In this document: positions 31,599-42,499 of the stretch, piece after piece | Numbering within the stretch: position 1 is the first letter of the stretch | Layout: each line of letters opens with the position of its first letter | NCBI GenBank assembly: GCA_033557465.1 | Contig: CM066031.1 | Span: forward strand, 1,668,114,800-1,668,178,799 | Reading direction: 5' to 3' | Source of the DNA: Ichthyophis bannanicus | Taxonomy: Eukaryota; Chordata; Amphibia; Gymnophiona; Ichthyophiidae | Length of the DNA stretch: 64,000 bases | Position numbers and translations under genes: made by a program | Notes under the pieces: generated by a model | What the model was told of the DNA's origin: nothing | Database searches by the model: none | Seen by the model: only the letters and a program-made list of their open reading frames with translations

Positions 31599-34130
31599 AA
31601 AGGAGAGATCCTAATACAGAATTCAGATGTACACCAACTGAAAGCGGGATGATGGTAGAGGAGGAACCACCAGAACATACACTAAAAGTGTAATGGGAGA
31701 GATAAGAAGAAAACCAGGATAGAACAGAGCCCCTAAATCCAAGCAAGGACAGGGTATCAAGGAGAAGATGGTGATCAACAGTGTCAAAGGCATCAGAAAG
31801 GTCAAGAAGGATGAGACTTGAGTAGAGGCCTTTGGATTTGGCTCACTGGAGACTTTGGCAAGAGCTATTTCTGTGGAATGCAGAGAACGAAAGCCAGGTT
31901 CATGTAGGTCCAGAAGATCTTGAGAGGAAATAAAATCAAGACAGCGGCGGTGAACCACTCATTCAAGTAGCGTGGAAGCAAAGGGGAGGAGAGAGATAGG
32001 TTGATAACTGGAAGGACAAGTAGGATCTAGTGAAGGCTTTTTGAGGAGAGGTGTAACCACAGCATGTTTGAAGACCACAGGAACAGTTGCAGTGGAAAGT
32101 TATAGGTTAAGGATATGACAGATGGAAGGGATGACAGCAGAAGAGATAGAGCTTAATAGACAGGTAGGGTTGGGGTGAGAGGAGTATGTAGCCAGTTTGG
32201 AGGAGGAGAGATTTGCAGTTTCCTCCTCAGTAATTTCAGAAAAGGAAGAAAGGGTGACTTAAGGTGAGGGAAGTATTTGGGATTAAAGAGAAGGAAGATG
32301 AGGTGGAGGTGACCCTGCAGAGAATTCAAGTCTAATTTTCTGGACTTTGTCATGGAAGTAGTCAGCCAAGATCTGGGCAGATAGTGAAGGAGGGATTGGG
32401 GGAGGAAGAACCTTGAAGAGAGAGTTGAGCATAGCAAAGAGACAGCAAGGGTCAGAGGCAAGAGTCAGATGGACGTAGTTCTCTTGCTTGGAGAGTGCTA
32501 TGGCCAACTAGAAAGGGGTTAGCATGAATTTGAAATGTAGGTAGTCATCAAGGGTACATGATTTAAGCCAAAGGCGCTCAGCTGAGAAGGCACAACAATG
32601 TAGGTAGCGGGTTGTTGAGGACAGCCAGGGTTGAGATACAGTATGCCTCACAGGGCACAGAATGGGAGGAGCAAGTGCATCCAGAGCAGAGGAGAGTATC
32701 GTGTTATAGGATACTGCCCCATCAACCGACTCAGGTGACGTAGTGAAAGAAAGAGGTGATAAGACAGCAGTGTTGACAGCTGAAGGGTCGACAGTGTGAA
32801 GATTCCTAAACATGGTGGAGATTAGGTAAGACCAAGATGGGGAGTGATTAAGGGTGAAGGTTAGCAGATGATGGAAAGATAAGGACAGAAATGAGGAGGA
32901 GAACTTTGAGGGTGAGCAGTTAGAGGAGAAGACAAGGTCAAGGCAGTGGGCATGCTTGTGAGTAGGAGCAGTAGAGCACAACTGGAGGTTGAATGAGGAG
33001 GTTAAGGAAAGGAGCTTTAAGGCAGAAGGATCAGAAGGGTCATCAACATGAATGCTAAAATCCACAAGAATAAGGGAAGGGGAAGATGCATCTAGAAAGG
33101 AGGAGAGCCAGGTGTCAAAGTCGGCGAGAAAGGTAGAGGTGAACTTGTTGGGGGGTCGATAAATGACAGCTACCCAGAGAGGTAGTAGAGAAAATAGGCG
33201 GATGGCAAAGACTTCAAAGGAAGCAAATTAATTAGATGAAAGCAGAAGGAGGGGCTAGAATTGGCAGGAATGAGAGAGTAGAAAACTAACACCACCACCA
33301 CGGCCAATGGGCCGAGGTGTGTGGGAAAATAGGTAGCCTCCGTGACAGAGGGCAAAAACTGAAGCTGAATCTTCAGGGAGAAGCTACGTTTCAGTAAGAG
33401 CCAGCAGATATGGAGTATTAGAGATAAAGAGATCATGAATGAAGGCAAGTTTATTGGAGACAGACTGTGCAGTCCACAATGCGCATGAAAAAAGGAGAGA
33501 GGAGAGAGGGATATGTAGAAGATTAGAAAGGTTACACACTGACCTGCCCTGGGAGTGGGAAAAAAGTCTAGAGGGGCCAGGGTTGGGGTTGACATCTCCA
33601 GATGAGAGAAGGAGAAAGAGTAGAAGAGACGGGAGAGAAAGGAGCTGGCATGATGGAGATGAGGATGAGGTTCCCTCAGTGAGAGTGGAGATGGCTGAAT
33701 GAGAAGAAGAAAATGGTGAAGCTCAAGGGCAGATGATAAAGTAGAAGACAACATTTTAGGGAAGATGGGGATAGTAAGGAGTGGGTAATAAGTAGGGCCA
33801 TGGAACTGTGGGAATGAGCAGAAAAGATTAGGGAGAGTTAATATCAAGAATACAAAGTGATGTGGAGCCATAGGAGAGGGGGAAGAGGAGAGCATGCAAA
33901 TCAAAGGTGGAAGGGGGGGGAGAAAGTTTTGGTGGCTTAAGGTGCAGTTGATAATTGCATCAATGAGCAGAGGAAGGCTATGAAAGAGTGTTAGGCCAGA
34001 GTTGAGTGGGCTGAGGGATGGGTGGGTGGGTGGGTAGGTAATAAAGTGTTGAGAAGGGAGACACAGCACTGCAGAGGGCAGGAGATGGGTAGAAGACAGA
34101 CAGAAGATAGGATGCACACTGGCAAAACAG
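31599..34130 (-). mobile_element. L2-like LINE, upstream part (endonuclease-RT), minus strand
   Basis: Minus-strand, G/A-rich on the plus strand. Going upstream: RT with HEPGFRSLHSTEIALAKVSS and SLLFS (31620-31960), the linker 32153-32507, and endonuclease pieces with DFSIHVDDPSDPSALKLLSL (32508-33065). A further endonuclease-like part (33170-34117) has EATYFPTHLGPLAVVVVLVF. DIRS copy B interrupts it just downstream of the SLLF block at 31598/23914; the rest continues at 23530-23913. Many frameshifts. Confidence 0.8.
32508..33065 (-). pseudogene. L2-like endonuclease remnant
   Basis: Apurinic-type endonuclease C-terminal region of the L2 LINE. DFSIHVDDPSD is the equivalent of the catalytic G-D-F-N block and HCLDLVFSS of the D-L-V block. 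The 185-codon frame is open, but further upstream and downstream parts are in other frames. Confidence 0.65.
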
Positions 34131-34500
34131 AACTATAGACAGAACAATAAATAAAAGCTAGATTCTGACAAGTACAGTTTGCTTAAAATCTGTAGTATAA
34201 ATAGTATACAGTCACCTGGTTGTTTTGCTACAGGGGCTATTTTGATGTCGGTTCATCTGACTGTATAAGTTTGGTCAGGGTACTTGTTGAAGAGAATGGT
34301 TCTCCGCTCATTGAATTATAGATATGTGAGACCTTTTATTTAAGATTAAAATCATTAAGAAAAAATTGTTTGCTTAAAAAAAGTACTTTTTTGAGATCAA
34401 TAAATAATAAGGTATACAAAGCTGATTATGTTTTTATATATTTAAGGGAGTTTTTAAGACCGGTGATGTGAGATATATGCATTCCCCTATGGCAATTCAG
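34131..34500. other. Unassigned AT-rich spacer
   Basis: About 370 bases between the L2 LINE and the CR1 family 2 LINE. I see no coding sequence, tail or inverted repeat. It may be the oldest unoccupied sequence in this part or unrecognised LINE 5' sequence. Confidence 0.4.
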
Positions 34501-36237
34501 TTTGCCACATAGAGGGAGTAGAAGTTATCCTGAGGTTTGCCACATACGTGAAATACAAGAGATCACAGAGAGAGCAAGACAGGCATCTATATTTGGAAAA
34601 ACTTAGAGAAGCTAGCAAAGTAGTCAGGAAAGCAAAGATGCAAAAAGAGGAGGAAATAGCCAATGCAATAAAATGGGGGGATAAGACATTTTTCAGATAT
34701 GTTAGTGAGAAGAGGAAGGGCAAAAGTGGTATTGTCAGACTCAAGGGTGAAGGGGAGGAATATGTAGAAGCTGATGAGGATAAAGCGGAATTGCTTAACA
34801 AATATTTCTGTTCTGTGTTCACAGATGAAGAACCAGGAGCAGGACCTCAGAAAACACCCACAAACAGGAACAGAAGCAAGGGATATCTTGAACAATTTTC
34901 AGAAGACTGTGTTCATGAGAAACTAGCTCAACTTAAAGTAGACAAAGCGATGAGACCGGATGGGATACACCCTAGAATACTGAGGGAACTGGGGGATGTT
35001 CTAGCAGCTCCACTGACTGACCTATTCAATGACTCATTGGAGTCGGGAGTGGTGCCAAAGGACTGGAGAAAGGCTCATGTGGTGCCTTTACACAAAAGCG
35101 GAAGTAAGGATGTGGTTGAAAACTACAGGCCGGTTAGTTTAACTTCGGTGGTGAGTAAATTATTGGAAACGCTTCTGAAAGAGAAAATAGTGAGGTTTCT
35201 GGAGTCCAGCGGATTACAGGATCCGAGGCAGCATGGATTCACTAGAGGCAGGTCTTATCAGACAATTCTGATTGATTTCTTTGACTGGGTGACCAGGGAG
35301 TTGGACTGAGGGAGAGCCCTAGATGTGGTGAATTTCGATTTCAGTAAAGCCTTTGACACTGTTACTCACAGGCAACTTATAAACAAACTGAGCACCCTAG
35401 GGATGGACCCTAAAGTTACTGCTTGGGTTAGAAATTGGTTGGGTGGGAGACGACAAAGGGTACAGGTAAATGGAGCTCACTCTGAAGAGAAGGATTTTAC
35501 CAGTGGTGTGCCCCAGGGATCTGTCCTTGGTCTGATTCTTTTTAACATCTTTGTTAGTGATATAGCGGAAGGGCTGTTTGGTAAGGTTTGCCATTTTGCC
35601 GATGATACCAAAATCTGCAATAGACTCCCAGAAAGGTGTAGATACCATGAGGAGGGATCTAGCTAAGCTTGAAGAATGGTCTAGAATTTGGCAGCTGGGA
35701 TTTAATGTTAAAAAATGTAAGATTATGCATTTGGGCTGCAGCAATCCAAGGGAGCAATATAGTTTAGGGGGTGAAGTACTTTTGTCCACTAAAGAAGAGC
35801 GGGACCTAGGCGTGATTGTGTCTGATGATCTTAAAGTAGCTAAACAGGTAGAAAAGGCGACGGCAAAAGCTAGAAGGATGCTTTGGTGCATATGGAGAGG
35901 AATGGCTAGCAGAAAAAAGGAGGTGATAGTGCCTCTGTATAAGTCTTTGGTGCGACCTCATTTGGAGTATAGTGTGCAATTTTGGAGACCGCACCTTCAA
36001 AAGGATGTGAAGAGAATGGAGTCGGTGCAGAGGGTGGCTACTAAAATGGTTAGTGGTCTTCATTATAAAGCATATGAGGACAGATTTAAGGATCTTAATA
36101 TGTACACCTTAGAGGAAAGGCAGGATAGAGGTGATATGATTGAGATGTTTAAATACCTCCATGGCATAAATGTTCAGGGGAAGAGCCTCTTTCAATTGAA
36201 AGCAAGTTGTGCTACGAGGGGACATGGGATGAGGGTG
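34500..36237 (+). mobile_element. CR1 LINE, family 2, 5'-truncated (upstream part)
   Basis: Plus-strand CR1-type LINE distinct from family 1. The RT linker (FFRYVSEKRKGKSGIVRLKG, FCSVFTDEEPG) and the RT pass through to GRGHGM-type C-terminal sequence at 36225. At 36238-36244 it is cut by a full CR1 family 1 element and resumes at 41509 with the next codons (RFRSDMRKYFFTEKVVDPWN). Domain order across the break is unbroken. Confidence 0.85.
34548..36237 (+). pseudogene. CR1 family 2 reverse transcriptase
   Basis: RT landmarks: MRPDGIHPRILRELGD, NYRPVSLTSVVSKLLETLLK, QHGFTRGRSYQTILIDFFDW, NFDFSKAFDTVTHRQL (motif A), TSGVPQGSVLGLILFNIFV (motif B) and CHFADDTKICN (F-A-D-D). A TGA at 35307-35309 and a frame change near 35620 break it. 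After that the thumb reads LAKLEEWSRIWQLGFNVKKC and the C-terminal part RPHLEYSVQFWRPHLQKDVK. Confidence 0.85.
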
Positions 36238-36360
36238 ATGGGGGCAAAAGACCTGTGAAACGTTTTCAATAGGTGTAAACACCAGGTGGCAGATCAAAAG
36301 GCCATTTTGAAAGACTCCTTCTATCCAAGCAAGGACTGTTAATCATCCAGGAGGTTGGTC

Positions 36361-36852
36361 ACAGCTTACCTCAGCAGCACAGGCATAAATAGCTCAACCA
36401 GAGCTCTGTGATTCTCAGTCTTGAAAGACTAGAAAAGGGGACTGTTACTTCTGGAGAGAGATCTGCAATTGTGAGCATATACTTCTGGGAATTTTCTGAA
36501 AGGAATTCTTTTTATTAAAGCTAATTAATCTGTGAACCCAGTATTTTTTGTTAAATCAGTCGGGGCCTAGAGCAGCAGTTTAAGTTTACATTTAAAACAC
36601 AGAAGAGAGCTTTCTGGTTAAATTTCATACCCAGCAGAGAGCTTGTAGTTTAAATTTAATAGTCATTCAGGGCCTAGCATCAGCAAAATACTTTTAATTT
36701 AAATTTAAAACACAGAAGAGAGCTTTCTGGTTACATTTAGAACCCAGCAGAGAGCTTGTAGTTTAAATTTCATAATAAGTTAGAGCCTAGCAGCAGCAAA
36801 GAGCTATAATTTAAATCAAATAAGAATATAGCTTACCTCAGCAGCACAGGAC
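36361..36852 (+). repeat. CR1 5' region: 113-bp tandem repeat and flanking 23-bp direct repeat
   Basis: A block with AGAAGAGAGCTTTCTGGTTA at 36601 recurs at 36714, a period of 113 bases. Each unit has a (G)GGCCTAGCAGCAGCA-like start and a CAGCAGAGAGCTTGTAGTTT centre; a third partial unit starts near 36783. AGCTTACCTCAGCAGCACAG occurs on either side, at about 36363 and 36833. Placed at the 5' end of a full-length LINE, the repeats could be promoter-type units; that is inference. Confidence 0.7.
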
Positions 36853-37060
36853 AGGGTACTGTGTAGCAGCCCTCTTTTAATAAGTGTTATTTCCCTCCCT
36901 CCCTCCCCACACCCACCCACCCATGGGTTAATCGTAGCTTTATAGATACTTACACATTTTAAAAGACAGGAGGTGCTCTCAGGTGAAGCTCGTTACCCAA
37001 ATCAGTCATACACTAAGGACCTGAGATTAATTAAGCTTCAGGTGAACAAGGTATATATAG

Positions 37061-37346
37061 GGAGGAGTGGCCTAGTGGTTAGGACAAGGTACTTCAGGCC
37101 AGAGGGCCGGGGGATCAAGTCGCACCTGGGGACAGCAATCTCAGGCCGGAGGGACTTGGATTTCTAGTCCTATAGGCACTCCTTGTGGTCTTGGGCAAGC
37201 CACTTAGCCCTCCATTGCCCATGTTCCCTATAAGTATTAGCGTATGTGTGTCATATCCCCTCGTGTTAAATGTATCTCCCAATTAACCGCTTTGACCCGG
37301 TGAAAAGCGGGATATAAATACAGCTAAATAAATAAATAAATAAATA
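37061..37346 (+). mobile_element. tRNA-derived SINE with CORE-like middle and LINE tail
   Basis: The head resembles a tRNA gene: box A-like TGGCCTAGTGGTT (37068-37080) and box B-like GGATCAAGTCGC (37112-37123). The middle CTTGTGGTCTTGGGCAAGCC, then ACTTAGCCCTCC (37182-37213) matches the CORE/MIR-type domain. The tail AACCGCTTTGACCCGGTGAA, AAGCGGGATATAAATACAGC and (TAAA)n matches the LINE 3' end at 22090-22150. It sits in the 5' region of the CR1 at 36245. Confidence 0.8.
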
Positions 37347-37487
37347 CTAAACATATTAGGTATAGTTTTATTGGCAACCCTTAGTAAGTAAAGAACTTAA
37401 AGATCTAAACAAAAACTTAAAGCTAAGATGCAGACAGCAGTACAGCAGTGAGATGGGGGCTTTCCAGTCTTTTGCATTGAGTGTCCC

Positions 37488-38348
37488 ATGTATAATTTTC
37501 TCCCAGTTGGTGAGAGGTCTTACGTGTGCACTAGGTGCAAGGAGCTCTTTCCTCTCAGAGAACGAGTTCGTTCTCTAGAGGCTAGAGTAGCAGACTTGGA
37601 AAACATAAGACAGACAGAGAGGTACATAAACAAGACCTACAGGGATATAGTCCTGAAGTCCCACCTCCAGACTGGCAGCATCCCTGTTGCCATGGAGGAG
37701 AGAGGTCACGTGACAGGAGAGCATCACCCTGGTGTGGCAGGAAGTAATCCTGTAACTAGGACCTGTCCTCCAGGTGATGTAAAACCTTCTCGCACCAAGG
37801 AAGTTTCTCCAGGGCCATGTGCCCATGAGGGAAGGGTTAGGACAGCCGTTATAGTTGGTGATTCGATCATTAGGCATGTAGATAGATGGGTGGCTAGTGG
37901 ACGTGAGGATCGCCTGGTAACATGCCTGTCTGGTGCGAGGGTAGCGGACCTCACGCGCCACCTAGATAAGGTCTTAGATAGTGCTGGGGAGGAGTCTGCT
38001 GTCTTGGTACATGTCGGTACCAATGACATAGGAAAATGTAGTAGGGAGGTTCTGGAGGCTAAATTTAGGCTTTTAGGTAGGAAGTTGAAATCCAGAACTT
38101 CCAGGGTAGCATTCTCCGAAATGCTTCCCGTTCCGCGTGCAGGACCCAAAAGGCAGGCAGAGCTCCGGAGTCTCAATGCGTGGATGAGACAATGGTGCAG
38201 AGATGAGGGTTTTGGATTTGTTAGGAACTGGGGAACATTCTGGGGAAAGGAGGGGCTCTTCCGAAGGGATGGGCTTCACCTTAACCGGGATGGAACCAGG
38301 CTGCTGGCATTAACCTTTAAAAAGGAGATAGAGCAGCTTTTAAACTAG
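37488..38348 (+). CDS. CR1 ORF1 protein with cysteine motif and SGNH-type esterase domain
   Basis: Open for 286 codons with no lesion seen. The N-terminus has a C-x-x-C pair (YVCTRCKELFPL), a short heptad-rich helix (VRSLEARVADLENI) and a linker. Residues about 118-286 form the esterase: VIVGDSIIRH (nucleophile Ser in G-D-S), VGTNDIG (Asn block) and RDGLHLNRDG (Asp-x-x-His). This architecture is known for CR1 ORF1; the esterase is thought to aid lipid or membrane or RNP interactions, but its substrate is not established. ORF2 follows about 35 bases downstream. The start Met is the first in the frame and lies just before the cysteine pair; an earlier start is not excluded. Confidence 0.88.
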   Translation: MYNFLPVGERSYVCTRCKELFPLRERVRSLEARVADLENIRQTERYINKTYRDIVLKSHLQTGSIPVAMEERGHVTGEHHPGVAGSNPVTRTCPPGDVKPSRTKEVSPGPCAHEGRVRTAVIVGDSIIRHVDRWVASGREDRLVTCLSGARVADLTRHLDKVLDSAGEESAVLVHVGTNDIGKCSREVLEAKFRLLGRKLKSRTSRVAFSEMLPVPRAGPKRQAELRSLNAWMRQWCRDEGFGFVRNWGTFWGKEGLFRRDGLHLNRDGTRLLALTFKKEIEQLLN

Positions 38349-38383
38349 ATAATAGGGGAAAGCCGATAGTCGCCCAAGAGCGG

Positions 38384-41328
38384 ATGGTTCGGAAGAATGT
38401 ATCCTTGAAGGATACTACCAAAAGCAGAGAGGTTCCAAAAAAGAGTAAAGTAGCCCAAATGCCCTCGAGTATGGAGCAGACAGAGCTTAAAGATTCCAAA
38501 TTACACATGTCTACCAATAGCCAAATTAATATGAATAAAATACAGTCTCTAAAATGCTTGTATGTAAATGCTAGAAGTCTAAAAAATAAGATGGGAGAGT
38601 TAGAATATATAGCACTGAATGAGAGGTTAGATATGATTGGAATATCATAGACATGGTCGAAGGAGGGCAACCAGTGGGACACTGTGATACCTGGGTACAA
38701 ACTATATCGTAATGATAGAGCTGATCAAATTGGTGGAGGGGTTGCGCTCTATGTTAGAGAAGGCATTGAGTCAGAAAGGATTAAAGTTTTTCAGGAAACA
38801 AAATTTGCTGTAGAATCTCTATGGATTGAATTTCCATGCAAAAAAGGGAAGGCGATGGCAGTGGGGGTGTACTATCGACCACCGGGCCAGAATGAACAAA
38901 TGGATGATGAAATGCTCAAAGAAATCAAGGAAGCTAACAAAAGTTACAGCGCAGTAATAATAATGGGTGATTTCAATTACCGCGGTATCGACTGGGTCAG
39001 TGTCACGCTAGGGAGATAAAGTTCCTAGATGACATAAATGACTGCTTCTTGGAGCAGCTGGTTCATGAACCGACCAGAGGGGAAGCCATATTAGACCTAG
39101 TCCTTAGTGGAACACCAGATCTAGTGCAAGAGATAAGGGTGTTGGGGCCACTTGGCAATAGTGATCATAGCATGATCGCCTTTGATTTAATTAGTGGAGG
39201 AGGGATAGTACGGAAATCCACAGTACTACCTTTTAACTTTCGAAAGGGAGACTATGATAAAATGAGGAAAATAGTTAAGAAAAAACTAAAAGGAGCAGTT
39301 GCAAAGGTTAAAGACTTACATCAAGCTTGGGTGTTGTTGAAAAATACTATCTTGGCAGACCAGACCAGCTGTATCCCACGCTATAAGAAAAGTGGAAGGA
39401 AGTCCAAAAAACTGCCAGCATGGTTTAAAGGTGAGGTCAGAGAGGCTGTTGTTGCCAAAAAAGCAACTTTCAGGAAATGGAAAAAAGAGCCAAACGACAA
39501 AACCTGGAAACAGCACAAGCACTGGCAAGTCAAATGCAAGGCATTGATAAAGCAGGCAAAGGGAGAATTTGAGAAGAAGCTTGCTGCGGAAGGAAAAACA
39601 CGAAATAAAGATTTTTTCAAGTACATTCGTAGCAAAAAACCTGTGAAAGAGTCAGTTGGTCCATTAGATGACAGAGGCGTTAAAGGGGCACTAAGAGGCG
39701 ACAAGGCGATAGCGGAGAGACTGAATGAATTCTTTGCTTCGGTCTTTACTGAGGAAGATGTAGGGATGTTACCCATAACTGAAGTGGTATTTAAAGGTGT
39801 GGAAGAATTGAAGGAAATATCGATACATCGGAAAGATGTATTACAACTATTAGATAAACTGAAGAGTAGCAAATCACCTGGGCCGGATGGTATACATCCA
39901 AGGGTGTTGAAAGAACTGAAATATGAGATTGCAGACCCGCTATTAGTAATCTGTGAACTATCATTAAAGTCATCTCTAATACCTCAAGATTGGAGGATCG
40001 CCAATGTAATACCAATTTTTAAAAAGGGTTCCAGGGGTGATCTGGGAAACTACAGACCGGTGAGCCTCACGTTAGTACCGGGAAAAATGGTAGAAACCAT
40101 CATAAAGAATAAAATTACTCAGCATGTAGATAGTCATGGCCTAATGGGAGACAGACAACATGGCTTTAGACAAGGAAGATCTTGTCTTACTAATCTGTTG
40201 TGTTTTTTTGAAAGTGTGAATAAACAGGTGGACAAAGGTGAGTCGGTTGATATAGTGTATCTGGACTTTCAGAAAGCCTTTGACAAGGTCCCTCATCAGA
40301 GACGTTTGGCAAAACTAAAGAGTCATGGGATAGGAGGCAGTGTACTACTGTGGATCAAGAACTGGTTAAAAGATAGAAAGCAGAGGGTTGGGCTAAATGG
40401 CCAATTTTCCCAATGGAGAAAGGTGAATAGTGGTGTACCCCAGGGATCTATGCTGGGTCCGCTGCTTTTTGACATATTCATAAATGACCTGGAAAGTGGA
40501 ATAACGAGTGAGGTTATCAAATTTGCAGATGACACAAAACTATTTAAAGTTGTTAAAACCCAAGAGGATTGTGGAAAATTGCAAGAGGATCTTGATAAAT
40601 TAGAAGACTGGGCATCAAAATGGCAGATGAAATTTAATGTGGACAAGTGCAAAGTTATGCACCTAGGGAAGAACAACCCAAACTATGGTTACACAATGCA
40701 AGGTTCCACATTAGGAACCACCACCCAGGAAAAAAGATTTAGGCGTCATTGTGGATAACATGTTAAAACCCTCGGCCCAGTGTGCAGCGGCAGCCAAGAG
40801 AGCAAATAGAATGCTAGGTATCATAAGGAAAGGAATGGAAAATAAAACAAAAGATATTATAATGCCTCTATATCGTTCCATGGTGAGACCGCACCTTAAA
40901 TATTGTGTGCAATTCTGGTCGCCGTATCTTAAAAAGGATATCGAGTTATTAGAAAGGTTCAGAGAAGAGCCACCAAAATGGTAAAGGGGATGGAAGGATA
41001 CTCCTATGAGGAAAGGCTAAAAAGGTTAGGGCTCTTTAACCTGGAAAAGAGACGGCTGAGGGGAGATATGATAGAAGTCTATAAATTAATGGAACGGGTA
41101 AACGTAGATCGATTATTTACGTTATCAGAATATAGAAAGACTAGGGGACATGCAATGAAGCTACAGGGTAAACTATTTAAGACTAATAAAAGAAAATATT
41201 TTTTCACTCAACGTGTAATCAAACTCTGGAATTTGTTACCGGAGGATGTAGTAAAGGCTGTTAGTGTAGCTGGGTTTAAAAAAGGTTTGGACAAGTTCCT
41301 GGAGGGAAGGTCCATAAACCATTATTAA
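38384..41328 (+). pseudogene. CR1 ORF2 (endonuclease-RT), family 1, near-complete with few lesions
   Basis: Endonuclease: LKCLYVNARSLKNKM (38550), MIGIS then a TAG at 38648, YRNDRADQIGGGVALYVREG, VYYRPPGQNEQMDD and IIMGDFNYRGIDW (catalytic Asp/Asn). A small deletion at about 39015 shifts the frame. The 569-codon stretch 39049-40758 covers the endonuclease end (ILDLVLSG, GNSDHSMI with the catalytic His) and RT (SPGPDGIHPRVLKELKYE, LDFQKAFDKVPHQR, SGVPQGSMLGPLLFDIFIND, IKFADDTKLFKVV). Frameshifts near 40735 and 40965 lead to 40751-40984 and 40978-41328 (KYFFTQRVIKLWNLLPEDVV). Three shifts and one stop separate it from an open gene. Confidence 0.88.
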
Positions 41329-41508
41329 GAAGGGACCCAGGATATCAATGCTTGACCCAGTACAAGCATTGCGGAACCTGTGTCTTTTGGGGAAACTGCT
41401 AGGTACGTATGACCTAGATTGGCCACTGTTGTAAACAGGATACTGGGCTTGATGGACCTTGGTCTGACCCAGTATGGCATAACTTGTGTTCTTATGTTCT
41501 TATGGGGG

Positions 41509-41760
41509 ATAGATTCAGAAGTGATATGCGGAAATATTTCTTTACAGAAAAAGTGGTGGATCCATGGAATAGTCTCCCAGTGGAGGTGGTAGATATGAGG
41601 ACAGTAACTGAATTCAAAAAAGCATGGGACAAGCACAGAGGATCTCTAAAGGAAAAAAGGGGACTGTTGTAGTTGTTGATATGGAAGGAAAGACTAGATA
41701 GGCCATGTTGTCTTTTTCTGTCGTCATATTTCTATGTTTCTATGTTTTTATGTCTTTTTC
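41509..41760 (+). mobile_element. CR1 LINE, family 2, 3' end (continuation)
   Basis: Continues the CR1 family 2 LINE from 36237: RFRSDMRKYFFTEKVVDPWN and EVVDMRTVTEFKKAWDKHRG. The 3' UTR ends TATTTCTATGTTTCTATGTT, a TTCTATG-type CR1 tail that differs from the TTCTTATG tail of family 1. Confidence 0.85.
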
Positions 41761-42148
41761 TCCTTTTAAATTGGTATAATAAGTTTTGTATGGGTATAGT
41801 CTTATTGTTAAAGTGTGGGAGTATGTTGCATTACAATAGTGGTTTTGGATTTATCTAATGGCTTTTGTTTAATTTTGTTTTAGTATCCCTTAGTGCAGTG
41901 TATCTTTGGTCAGTGATACACAAAACTATCCCATCTGGAGAAATTGCCTCTGAGGGAGTACATATAACGAAAGGCAACCTTAAAAAAATTTGAAGAATAG
42001 TCTATTGCTTGGTAACTAAGCATCAACATTAAAATAGTCAGCTCTGTATATGTAATGCAGAAGTGCAGTGCATGATGGGAATGAGATATTGATGCTTACC
42101 AAACAAAGATTTGAAGGCAGCAAAACAATGCAATCCAGAGGCTGTGGC
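41761..42148. other. Unassigned spacer
   Basis: Mixed AT-rich sequence between the CR1 family 2 tail and a hAT MITE. No coding sequence or repeat structure recognised. Confidence 0.4.
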
Positions 42149-42451
42149 CAGAGCTGGCCTGTCCACTAGGCAGCTCCCTAAGGCAGCATACCTCTGTGGG
42201 TTGCACAGCATCCATAGTAGGCTATGTGCTTTAGCACACATGGTCTGCCAGTTCTGACCCCCCTCCAACACAACCTCCGCTGACACCACACCAAGCCAAG
42301 CCACCTTCCCCCCATCGCTGGAATCGGTGGCAGTGGGGGCAGAAGTATGGCTCAGCATGGGGGGGAGGACAGCACAGATCTTTGTGGGGCAGGGAGGGGG
42401 GCATGGCCAGGGCTTCTACCTGCGGCAGCAGAAACACTTGGGCCGGCCCTG
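42149..42451. mobile_element. Non-autonomous hAT-like MITE (about 300 bp)
   Basis: Ends CAGAGCTGGCC and GGGCCGGCCCTG form imperfect terminal inverted repeats of the CAGGGCCGGCCC type common to hAT elements. The 8-base flanks GCTGTGGC (42141-42148) and GCTGTTGC (42452-42459) match at 7 of 8, as hAT target duplications do. No transposase is inside. Confidence 0.7.
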
Positions 42452-42499
42452 GCTGTTGCTAAGATCACAGGGATGGTAGGGTGAATAGGAAGAGGCATA

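Larger units (their letters stand above)
36245..41501 (+). mobile_element. CR1 LINE, family 1, full-length copy nested in CR1 family 2
   Basis: Full-length CR1 of about 5.26 kb. It has a 5' region 36245-37487 (with a 113-bp tandem repeat and a nested SINE), ORF1 37488-38348, ORF2 about 38384-41328 and a 3' UTR ending GTTCTTATGTTCTTAT. It is flanked by ATGGGGG at 36238-36244 and at 41502-41508, a 7-base target duplication that overlaps the CR1 tail. The host is the CR1 family 2 LINE on the same strand. Confidence 0.88.

Noticed and set aside
33439..33702. 87-codon plus-strand Arg/Glu-rich frame
   Set aside because: Antisense of the pyrimidine-rich L2 endonuclease region.
37061..37150. Possible tRNA gene
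   Set aside because: Only box A and box B-like parts match; no cloverleaf, and it continues into a CORE-like domain and LINE tail, so it is a SINE.
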